NCBI RefSeq assembly: GCF_040115645.1
Contig: NW_027096008.1
Span: 868,001-932,000 of the forward strand
Origin: Euwallacea fornicatus
Taxonomy: Eukaryota; Arthropoda; Insecta; Coleoptera; Curculionidae
Direction of reading: 5' to 3'
DNA: 64,000 nucleotides
The first letter of the stretch is position 1; the number at the start of each line of letters is the position of its first letter. Shown one piece after another: positions 53,601 to 64,000 of this stretch. The notes under the pieces were generated by a model. The model searched no databases. It was not told the origin of the DNA and worked only from the letters and a program-made list of their open reading frames with translations. Position numbers and translations under genes: made by a program.

Positions 53601-56492
53601 ACTTGTGTGACTTCAAATTTTGAAGCTCGATAGCTTCGGCAAATGAAGACCAACTTTGTTAAACAAAGTGTCAAATTAGTTAGCTCGACGAGATTTTGAA
53701 TATGTCACAACACATCATGATTGCATCTTGTTGAATTTCCAAGAAAAATAGTACTTTATGTGCTCAAACACACAACTTTTGTGACTTTTCAAACTTTGAA
53801 GCTCGATAGCTTCGGCAAATGAAGACCAAATTTGTTAAACAAAGTGTCAAAGTAATCACCTCAACGAGATTTTAAAGATGTCACAACACATCATTTTTAC
53901 ATCTTGTTGAACTTCCAAGAAAAATAGTACTTTATGTGCTCAAACACACAACTTGTGTGACTTCAAATTTTGAAGCTCGATAGCTTCGGCAAATGAAGAC
54001 CAACTTTGTTAAACAAAGTGTCAAATTAGTTAGCTCGACGAGATTTTGAATATGTCCCAACACATCATGATTGCATCTTGTTGAATTTCCAAGAAAAATA
54101 GTACTTTATGTGCTCAAACACACAACTTTTGTGACTTTTCAAACTTTGAAGCTCGATAACTTCGGCAAATGTGGACCAAATTTCTTAAACAAAGTGTCAA
54201 AGTAATCACCACAACGAGATTTTAAAGATGTCACAACACATCATTTTTACATCTTGTTGAACTTCCAAGAAAAATAGTACTTTATGTGCTCAAACACACA
54301 ACTTTTGTGACTTTTCCAATTTTGAAGCTCGATAACTTCGGCAAATGTGGACCAAATTTGTTAAACAAAGTGTCAAATTAATTAGCTCGACGAGATTTTG
54401 AATATGTCACAACACATCATGATTGCATCTTGTTGAATTTCCAAGAAAAATAGTACTTTATGTGCTCAAACACACAACTTTTGTGACTTTTCAAACTTTG
54501 AAGCTCGATAGCTTCGGCAAATGAAGACCAAATTTGTTAAACAAAGTGTCAAATTAATCAGCTCGACAAGGTTATGAAGATGTCACAACACACCATGATT
54601 ACATCTTGTTGAACTTCCAAGAAAAATAGTACTTTATGTGCTCAAACACACATATTTTGTGACTTTTCAAACTTTGAAGCTCGATAACTTCGGCAAATGT
54701 GGACCAAATTTGTTAAACAAAGTGTCAAATTAATCAGCCCGACGAGATTTTGAATATGTCACAACACATCATGATTGCATCTTGTTGAATTTCCAAGAAA
54801 AATAGTACTTTATGTGCTCAAACACACATATTTTGTGACTTTTCAAACTTTGCAGCTCGATAACTTTGGCAAAAGTGGACCAAATTTGTTAACCAAAGTG
54901 TCAAATTAATCAGCTCGACGAGATCTTTAAAATGACACAACAATTCATGATTGCATCTTGTTGAATTTCCAAGAAAAATAGTACTTTATGTGCTCAAACA
55001 CACAACTTTTGTGACTTTTCAAACTTTGAAGCTCGATAACTTCGGCAAATGTGGACCAAATTTCTTAAACAAAGTGTCAAAGTAATCACCACAACGAGAT
55101 TTTAAAGATGTCACAACACATCATTTTTACATCTTGTTGAACTTCCAAGAAAAATAGTACTTTATGTGCTCAAACACACAACTTTTGTGACTTTTCCAAT
55201 TTTGAAGCTCGATAACTTCGGCAAATGTGGACCAAATTTGTTAACCAAAGTGTCAAATTAATCAGCTCGACGAGAACTTTAAAATGACATAACAATTCAT
55301 GATTGCATCTTGTTGAATTTCCAAGAAAAATAGTACTTTATGTGCTCAAACACACAACTTTTGTGACTTTTCAAACTTTGAAGCTCGATAGCTTCGGCAA
55401 ATGAAGACCAAATTTGTTAAACAAAGTGTCAAATTAATCAGCTCGACAAGGTTATGAAGATGTCACAACACACCATGATTACATCTTGTTGAACTTCCAA
55501 GAAAAATAGTACTTTATGTGCTCAAACACACAACTTTTGTGACTTTTCAAACTTTGAAGCTCGATGGCTTCGGCAAATGAAGACCAAATTTGTTAAACAA
55601 AGTGTCAAATTAATCAGCTCGACGAGATTTTGAAGATGTCACAACACATCATGATTGCATCTTGTTGAATTTCCAAGAAAAATAGTACTGTATGTGCTCA
55701 AACACACATATTTTGTGACTTTTCAAACTTTGCAGCTCGATAACTTTGGCAAAAGTGGACCAAATTTGTTAACCAAAGTGTCAAATTAATCAGCTCGACG
55801 AGATCTTTAAAATGACACAACAATTCATGATTGCATCTTGTTGAATTTCCAAGAAAAATAGTACTTTATGTGCTCAAACACACAACTGTTGTGACTTTTC
55901 CAATTTTGAAGCTCGATAACTTTGGCAAATGTGGACCAAATTTCTTAAACAAAGTGTCAAATTAATCAGCTCAACAAGGTTATGAAGATGTCACAACACA
56001 CCATGATTACATCTTGTTGAACTTCCAAGAAAAATAGTACTTTATGTGCTCAAACACACAACTTTTGTGACTTTTCAAACTTTGAAGCTCGATAACTTCG
56101 GCAAATGTGGACCAAATTTCTTAAACAAAGTGTCAAAGTAATCACCACCACGAGATTTTAAAGATGTCACAACACATCATTTTTACATCTTGTTGAACTT
56201 CCAAGAAAAATAGTACTTTATGTGCTCAAACACACAACTTTTGTGACTTTTCCAATTTTGAAGCTCGATAACTTTGGCAAATGTGGACCAAATTTGTTAA
56301 CCAAAGTGTCAAATTAATCATCTCGACGAGATCTTTAAAATGACACAACAAATCATGATTGCATCTTGTTGAATTTCCAAGAAAAATAGTACTTTATGTG
56401 CTCAAACACACAACTTTTGTGACTTTTCCAATTTTGAAGCTCGATAACTTCGGCAAATGTGGACCAAATTTGCTAACCAAAGTGTCAAATTC
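52097..56492. repeat. 25-monomer duplication, copy 1 (4396 bp)
   Basis: Matches the next block at 4396 bp (25 x 176 minus 4, for two 174-bp monomers). Landmarks: cttctt (52321 and 56717), tttgtgaaac (52777 and 57173), acttgtgtga (53601 and 57997), gacataac (about 55287 and 59683) and cacaactgtt (55881 and 60277). One difference was seen: gtactgtatg near 55690, against gtactttatg in copy 2. Similarity continues past the nominal end to about 56622. Confidence 0.92.
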
Positions 56493-59400
56493 ATCAGCTC
56501 GACGAGATCTTTAAAATGACACAACAATTCATGATTGCATCTTGTTGAATTTCCAAGAAAAATAGTACTTTATGTGCTCAAACACACAACTTTTGTGACT
56601 TTTCAAACTTTGAAGCTCGATAGCTTCGGCAAATGAAGACCAACTTTGTTAAACAAAGTGTCAAATTAATCAGCTCAACAAGGTTATGAAGATGTCACAA
56701 CACACCATGATTACATCTTCTTGAACTTCCAAGAAAAATAGTACTTTATGTGCTCAAACACACAACTTTTGTGACTTTTCAAACTTTGAAGCTCGATAAC
56801 TTCGGCAAATGTGGACCAAATTTCTTAAACAAAGTGTCAAAGTAATCACCACAACGAGATTTTAAAGATGTCACAACACATCATTTTTACATCTTGTTGA
56901 ACTTCCAAGAAAAATAGTACTTTATGTGCTCAAACACACAACTTTTGTGACTTTTCCAATTTTGAAGCTCGATAACTTCGGCAAATGTGGACCAAATTTG
57001 TTAACCAAAGTGTCAAATTAATCAGCTCGACGAGAACTTTAAAATGACACAACAATTCATGATTGCATCTTGTTGAATTTCCAAGAAAAATAGTACTTTA
57101 TGTGCTCAAACACACAACTTTTGTGACTTTTCAAACTTTGAAGCTCGATAGCTTCGGCAAATGAAGACCAAATTTGTGAAACAAAGTGTCAAATTAATCA
57201 GCTCGACAAGGTTATGAAGATGTCACAACACACCATGATTACATCTTGTTGAACTTCCAAGAAAAATAGTACTTTATGTGCTCAAACACACAACTTTTGT
57301 GACTTTTCAAACTTTGAAGCTCGATGGCTTCGGCAAATGAAGACCAAATTTGTTAAACAAAGTGTCAAATTAATCAGCTCGACGAGATTTTGAAGATGTC
57401 ACAACACATCATGATTGCATCTTGTTGAATTTCCACGAAAAATAGTACTTTATGTGCTCAAACACACAACTTTTGTGACTTTTCTAAATTTGAAGCTCGA
57501 TAACTTTGGCAAATGTGGACCAAATTTGTTAACCAAAGTGTCAAATTAATCAGCTCGACGAGATCTTTAAAATGACACAACAATTCAAGATTGCATCTTG
57601 TTGAATTTCCAAGAAAAATAGTACTTTATGTGCTCAAACACACATATTTTGTGACTTTTAAAACTCTGAAGCTCGATAACTTTGGCAAATGTTGACCAAA
57701 TTTGTTACACAAAGTGTCAAAGTAATCACCTCAACGAGATTTTGAAGATGTCACAACACATCATGATTACATCTTGTTGAACTTCCAAGAAAAATAGTAC
57801 TTTATGTGCTCAAACACACATATTTTGTGACTTTTCAAACTTTGAAGCTCGATAACTTTGGCAAATGTTGACCAAATTTGTTAAACAAAGTGTCAAATTA
57901 ATTAGCTCGACGAGATTTTGAATATGTCACAACACATCATGATTGCATCTTGTTGAATTTCCAAGAAAAATAGTACTTTATGTGCTCAAACACACAACTT
58001 GTGTGACTTCAAATTTTGAAGCTCGATAGCTTCGGCAAATGAAGACCAACTTTGTTAAACAAAGTGTCAAATTAGTTAGCTCGACGAGATTTTGAATATG
58101 TCACAACACATCATGATTGCATCTTGTTGAATTTCCAAGAAAAATAGTACTTTATGTGCTCAAACACACAACTTTTGTGACTTTTCAAACTTTGAAGCTC
58201 GATAGCTTCGGCAAATGAAGACCAAATTTGTTAAACAAAGTGTCAAAGTAATCACCTCAACGAGATTTTAAAGATGTCACAACACATCATTTTTACATCT
58301 TGTTGAACTTCCAAGAAAAATAGTACTTTATGTGCTCAAACACACAACTTGTGTGACTTCAAATTTTGAAGCTCGATAGCTTCGGCAAATGAAGACCAAC
58401 TTTGTTAAACAAAGTGTCAAATTAGTTAGCTCGACGAGATTTTGAATATGTCCCAACACATCATGATTGCATCTTGTTGAATTTCCAAGAAAAATAGTAC
58501 TTTATGTGCTCAAACACACAACTTTTGTGACTTTTCAAACTTTGAAGCTCGATAACTTCGGCAAATGTGGACCAAATTTCTTAAACAAAGTGTCAAAGTA
58601 ATCACCACAACGAGATTTTAAAGATGTCACAACACATCATTTTTACATCTTGTTGAACTTCCAAGAAAAATAGTACTTTATGTGCTCAAACACACAACTT
58701 TTGTGACTTTTCCAATTTTGAAGCTCGATAACTTCGGCAAATGTGGACCAAATTTGTTAAACAAAGTGTCAAATTAATTAGCTCGACGAGATTTTGAATA
58801 TGTCACAACACATCATGATTGCATCTTGTTGAATTTCCAAGAAAAATAGTACTTTATGTGCTCAAACACACAACTTTTGTGACTTTTCAAACTTTGAAGC
58901 TCGATAGCTTCGGCAAATGAAGACCAAATTTGTTAAACAAAGTGTCAAATTAATCAGCTCGACAAGGTTATGAAGATGTCACAACACACCATGATTACAT
59001 CTTGTTGAACTTCCAAGAAAAATAGTACTTTATGTGCTCAAACACACATATTTTGTGACTTTTCAAACTTTGAAGCTCGATAACTTCGGCAAATGTGGAC
59101 CAAATTTGTTAAACAAAGTGTCAAATTAATCAGCCCGACGAGATTTTGAATATGTCACAACACATCATGATTGCATCTTGTTGAATTTCCAAGAAAAATA
59201 GTACTTTATGTGCTCAAACACACATATTTTGTGACTTTTCAAACTTTGCAGCTCGATAACTTTGGCAAAAGTGGACCAAATTTGTTAACCAAAGTGTCAA
59301 ATTAATCAGCTCGACGAGATCTTTAAAATGACACAACAATTCATGATTGCATCTTGTTGAATTTCCAAGAAAAATAGTACTTTATGTGCTCAAACACACA

Positions 59401-61018
59401 ACTTTTGTGACTTTTCAAACTTTGAAGCTCGATAACTTCGGCAAATGTGGACCAAATTTCTTAAACAAAGTGTCAAAGTAATCACCACAACGAGATTTTA
59501 AAGATGTCACAACACATCATTTTTACATCTTGTTGAACTTCCAAGAAAAATAGTACTTTATGTGCTCAAACACACAACTTTTGTGACTTTTCCAATTTTG
59601 AAGCTCGATAACTTCGGCAAATGTGGACCAAATTTGTTAACCAAAGTGTCAAATTAATCAGCTCGACGAGAACTTTAAAATGACATAACAATTCATGATT
59701 GCATCTTGTTGAATTTCCAAGAAAAATAGTACTTTATGTGCTCAAACACACAACTTTTGTGACTTTTCAAACTTTGAAGCTCGATAGCTTCGGCAAATGA
59801 AGACCAAATTTGTTAAACAAAGTGTCAAATTAATCAGCTCGACAAGGTTATGAAGATGTCACAACACACCATGATTACATCTTGTTGAACTTCCAAGAAA
59901 AATAGTACTTTATGTGCTCAAACACACAACTTTTGTGACTTTTCAAACTTTGAAGCTCGATGGCTTCGGCAAATGAAGACCAAATTTGTTAAACAAAGTG
60001 TCAAATTAATCAGCTCGACGAGATTTTGAAGATGTCACAACACATCATGATTGCATCTTGTTGAATTTCCAAGAAAAATAGTACTTTATGTGCTCAAACA
60101 CACATATTTTGTGACTTTTCAAACTTTGCAGCTCGATAACTTTGGCAAAAGTGGACCAAATTTGTTAACCAAAGTGTCAAATTAATCAGCTCGACGAGAT
60201 CTTTAAAATGACACAACAATTCATGATTGCATCTTGTTGAATTTCCAAGAAAAATAGTACTTTATGTGCTCAAACACACAACTGTTGTGACTTTTCCAAT
60301 TTTGAAGCTCGATAACTTTGGCAAATGTGGACCAAATTTCTTAAACAAAGTGTCAAATTAATCAGCTCAACAAGGTTATGAAGATGTCACAACACACCAT
60401 GATTACATCTTGTTGAACTTCCAAGAAAAATAGTACTTTATGTGCTCAAACACACAACTTTTGTGACTTTTCAAACTTTGAAGCTCGATAACTTCGGCAA
60501 ATGTGGACCAAATTTCTTAAACAAAGTGTCAAAGTAATCACCACCACGAGATTTTAAAGATGTCACAACACATCATTTTTACATCTTGTTGAACTTCCAA
60601 GAAAAATAGTACTTTATGTGCTCAAACACACAACTTTTGTGACTTTTCCAATTTTGAAGCTCGATAACTTTGGCAAATGTGGACCAAATTTGTTAACCAA
60701 AGTGTCAAATTAATCATCTCGACGAGATCTTTAAAATGACACAACAAATCATGATTGCATCTTGTTGAATTTCCAAGAAAAATAGTACTTTATGTGCTCA
60801 AACACACAACTTTTGTGACTTTTCCAATTTTGAAGCTCGATAACTTCGGCAAATGTGGACCAAATTTGCTAACCAAAGTGTCAAATTCATCAGCTCGACG
60901 AGATCTTTAAAATGACACAACAATTCATGATTGCATCTTGTTGAATTTCCAAGAAAAATAGTACTTTATGTGCTCAAACACACAACTTTTGTGACTTTTC
61001 AAACTTTGAAGCTCGATA
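56493..61018. repeat. 25-monomer duplication, copy 2
   Basis: Tandem partner of the preceding 4396-bp block. It carries most of an 11-monomer unit (56.6-58.0 kb) inside it, so the 1936-bp repeat predates this duplication. It diverges from copy 1 at about 61018 (gataacttcgg here, gatagcttcgg in copy 1). Confidence 0.92.
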
Positions 61019-61209
61019 ACTTCGGCAAATGTGGACCAAATTTGTTAAACAAAGTGTCAAATTAATTAGCTCGACGAGATTTTGAATATGTCACAACACA
61101 TCATGATTGCATCTTGTTGAATTTCCAAGAAAAATAGTACTTTATGTGCTCAAACACACATATTTTGTGACTTTTCAAACTCTGAAGCTCGATAACTTTG
61201 GCAAATGTG
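61019..61209. repeat. Junction monomer between duplications
   Basis: About one monomer of the plain gataacttcgg and attagctcg type, followed by an actctgaagc monomer that reads atgtggacc; the matching place in the previous copy reads atgttgacc. No gene is visible. Confidence 0.75.
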
Positions 61210-64000
61210 GACCAAATTTGTTACACAAAGTGTCAAAGTAATCACCTCAACGAGATTTTGAAGATGTCACAACACATCATGATTACATCTTGTTGAACTT
61301 CCAAGAAAAATAGTACTTTATGTGCTCAAACACACATATTTTGTGACTTTTCAAACTTTGAAGCTCGATAACTTTGGCAAATGTTGACCAAATTTGTTAA
61401 ACAAAGTGTCAAATTAATTAGCTCGACGAGATTTTGAATATGTCACAACACATCATGATTGCATCTTGTTGAATTTCCAAGAAAAATAGTACTTTATGTG
61501 CTCAAACACACAACTTGTGTGACTTCAAATTTTGAAGCTCGATAGCTTCGGCAAATGAAGACCAACTTTGTTAAACAAAGTGTCAAATTAGTTAGCTCGA
61601 CGAGATTTTGAATATGTCACAACACATCATGATTGCATCTTGTTGAATTTCCAAGAAAAATAGTACTTTATGTGCTCAAACACACAACTTTTGTGACTTT
61701 TCAAACTTTGAAGCTCGATAGCTTCGGCAAATGAAGACCAAATTTGTTAAACAAAGTGTCAAAGTAATCACCTCAACGAGATTTTAAAGATGTCACAACA
61801 CATCATTTTTACATCTTGTTGAACTTCCAAGAAAAATAGTACTTTATGTGCTCAAACACACAACTTGTGTGACTTCAAATTTTGAAGCTCGATAGCTTCG
61901 GCAAATGAAGACCAACTTTGTTAAACAAAGTGTCAAATTAGTTAGCTCGACGAGATTTTGAATATGTCCCAACACATCATGATTGCATCTTGTTGAATTT
62001 CCAAGAAAAATAGTACTTTATGTGCTCAAACACACAACTTTTGTGACTTTTCAAACTTTGAAGCTCGATAACTTCGGCAAATGTGGACCAAATTTCTTAA
62101 ACAAAGTGTCAAAGTAATCACCACAACGAGATTTTAAAGATGTCACAACACATCATTTTTACATCTTGTTGAACTTCCAAGAAAAATAGTACTTTATGTG
62201 CTCAAACACACAACTTTTGTGACTTTTCCAATTTTGAAGCTCGATAACTTCGGCAAATGTGGACCAAATTTGTTAAACAAAGTGTCAAATTAATTAGCTC
62301 GACGAGATTTTGAATATGTCACAACACATCATGATTGCATCTTGTTGAATTTCCAAGAAAAATAGTACTTTATGTGCTCAAACACACAACTTTTGTGACT
62401 TTTCAAACTTTGAAGCTCGATAGCTTCGGCAAATGAAGACCAAATTTGTTAAACAAAGTGTCAAATTAATCAGCTCGACAAGGTTATGAAGATGTCACAA
62501 CACACCATGATTACATCTTGTTGAACTTCCAAGAAAAATAGTACTTTATGTGCTCAAACACACATATTTTGTGACTTTTCAAACTTTGAAGCTCGATAAC
62601 TTCGGCAAATGTGGACCAAATTTGTTAAACAAAGTGTCAAATTAATCAGCCCGACGAGATTTTGAATATGTCACAACACATCATGATTGCATCTTGTTGA
62701 ATTTCCAAGAAAAATAGTACTTTATGTGCTCAAACACACATATTTTGTGACTTTTCAAACTTTGCAGCTCGATAACTTTGGCAAAAGTGGACCAAATTTG
62801 TTAACCAAAGTGTCAAATTAATCAGCTCGACGAGATCTTTAAAATGACACAACAATTCATGATTGCATCTTGTTGAATTTCCAAGAAAAATAGTACTTTA
62901 TGTGCTCAAACACACAACTTTTGTGACTTTTCAAACTTTGAAGCTCGATAACTTCGGCAAATGTGGACCAAATTTCTTAAACAAAGTGTCAAAGTAATCA
63001 CCACAACGAGATTTTAAAGATGTCACAACACATCATTTTTACATCTTGTTGAACTTCCAAGAAAAATAGTACTTTATGTGCTCAAACACACAACTTTTGT
63101 GACTTTTCCAATTTTGAAGCTCGATAACTTCGGCAAATGTGGACCAAATTTGTTAACCAAAGTGTCAAATTAATCAGCTCGACGAGAACTTTAAAATGAC
63201 ATAACAATTCATGATTGCATCTTGTTGAATTTCCAAGAAAAATAGTACTTTATGTGCTCAAACACACAACTTTTGTGACTTTTCAAACTTTGAAGCTCGA
63301 TAGCTTCGGCAAATGAAGACCAAATTTGTTAAACAAAGTGTCAAATTAATCAGCTCGACAAGGTTATGAAGATGTCACAACACACCATGATTACATCTTG
63401 TTGAACTTCCAAGAAAAATAGTACTTTATGTGCTCAAACACACAACTTTTGTGACTTTTCAAACTTTGAAGCTCGATGGCTTCGGCAAATGAAGACCAAA
63501 TTTGTTAAACAAAGTGTCAAATTAATCAGCTCGACGAGATTTTGAAGATGTCACAACACATCATGATTGCATCTTGTTGAATTTCCAAGAAAAATAGTAC
63601 TTTATGTGCTCAAACACACATATTTTGTGACTTTTCAAACTTTGCAGCTCGATAACTTTGGCAAAAGTGGACCAAATTTGTTAACCAAAGTGTCAAATTA
63701 ATCAGCTCGACGAGATCTTTAAAATGACACAACAATTCATGATTGCATCTTGTTGAATTTCCAAGAAAAATAGTACTTTATGTGCTCAAACACACAACTG
63801 TTGTGACTTTTCCAATTTTGAAGCTCGATAACTTTGGCAAATGTGGACCAAATTTCTTAAACAAAGTGTCAAATTAATCAGCTCAACAAGGTTATGAAGA
63901 TGTCACAACACACCATGATTACATCTTGTTGAACTTCCAAGAAAAATAGTACTTTATGTGCTCAAACACACAACTTTTGTGACTTTTCAAACTTTGAAGC
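61210..64000. repeat. 20-monomer-spaced duplication of 57694-60484 (offset 3516 bp), cut by the window edge
   Basis: Matches 57694-60484 at 3516 bp (20 x 176 minus 4). Landmarks: acttgtgtga (57997 and 61513), gacataac (near 59683 and 63199), gatggcttc (59959 and 63475) and cacaactgtt (60277 and 63793). The match still holds at base 64000, so the repeat continues beyond the window. Confidence 0.92.

Larger units (their letters stand above)
1..64000. repeat. Satellite DNA array, 176-bp monomer, about 363 tandem copies
   Basis: The whole window is head-to-tail copies of one monomer. The landmark gataacttcgg recurs at 1, 177, 353 and 529, exactly 176 bp apart, and the same frame can be followed to the right edge. 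All copies face the same way; I saw no inversion, transposon insertion or unique spacer. GC content is about 33% (58 of 176 in the reference unit). Every frame is broken by stops, and because 176 is not a multiple of 3 the frame changes from one monomer to the next. A nucleosome-length unit in a pure long array is typical of centromeric or pericentromeric satellites, so that location is the leading inference. Subtelomeric or B-chromosome satellite is possible. I do not recognise the family by name. Confidence 0.97.

Noticed and set aside
1..64000. CRISPR array
   Set aside because: The repeat is 176 bp with no unique spacers; the variation between copies is scattered substitutions. This is tandem satellite.
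1..64000. Assignment to a named satellite family (for example CentBr-type 176-bp or soybean CentGm)
   Set aside because: The length matches some plant centromere satellites, but the sequence did not match those I could recall, so naming it would be a guess. A search of satellite databases would decide.
5015..64000. Assembly artefact as the cause of the large duplications
   Set aside because: Not excluded, but copies carry private differences (6831, 7782, 15363, 55690), differing indels (32925) and varied offsets, which a simple duplicated contig would not show. Spanning long reads would settle it.

Overview
The window is one uninterrupted block of satellite DNA. A unit of about 176 bp (roughly 33% GC) repeats head-to-tail in the same orientation from base 1 to base 64000, about 363 copies in all. 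I found no protein gene, RNA gene, transposon, CRISPR array, telomere repeat or unique sequence. An array this long, with a nucleosome-sized unit and nested multi-monomer repeats, points to a eukaryotic chromosome and most likely to centromeric or pericentromeric heterochromatin. I do not recognise the monomer as a named family, so the host is undetermined; a plant would fit best, but this is inference.

Layout. From 1 to about 22.5 kb ('left domain') the array is built from one set of monomer variants. It holds a 3.2-kb near-identical duplication at a 4048-bp offset (5015-8222 and 9063-12270), a 12-monomer repeat (14.8-18.1 kb) and a 15-monomer repeat (17.7-21.9 kb). From about 22.5 kb new variants appear: a 174-bp monomer, a monomer reading catcattttta, and a ccaacttt variant. 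These dominate to the end ('right domain'), apart from an island of left-type monomers at about 25.9-27.3 kb. The right domain holds 3-mer, 2-mer (350 bp), 13-mer, 8-mer and 10/12-mer repeats. It also holds a clean 11-monomer higher-order repeat of 1936 bp in three copies (47.7-53.6 kb), then overlapping 25-monomer (4396 bp) and 20-monomer (3516 bp) duplications that run off the right edge.

There is no operon-like logic here; the interest is structural. The higher-order repeats have no fixed size, which suggests repeated recent local duplication, as by unequal exchange or replication slippage. Three monomer features deserve attention: a possible origin from three subunits of about 58-60 bp; CpG positions that all vary only to TpG or CpA, as expected if the array is methylated; and a 17-bp perfect inverted repeat confined to one monomer family.

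Offsets were worked out by hand from landmark mutations. They are exact where landmarks are quoted, but identity levels come from reading and not from a full alignment.
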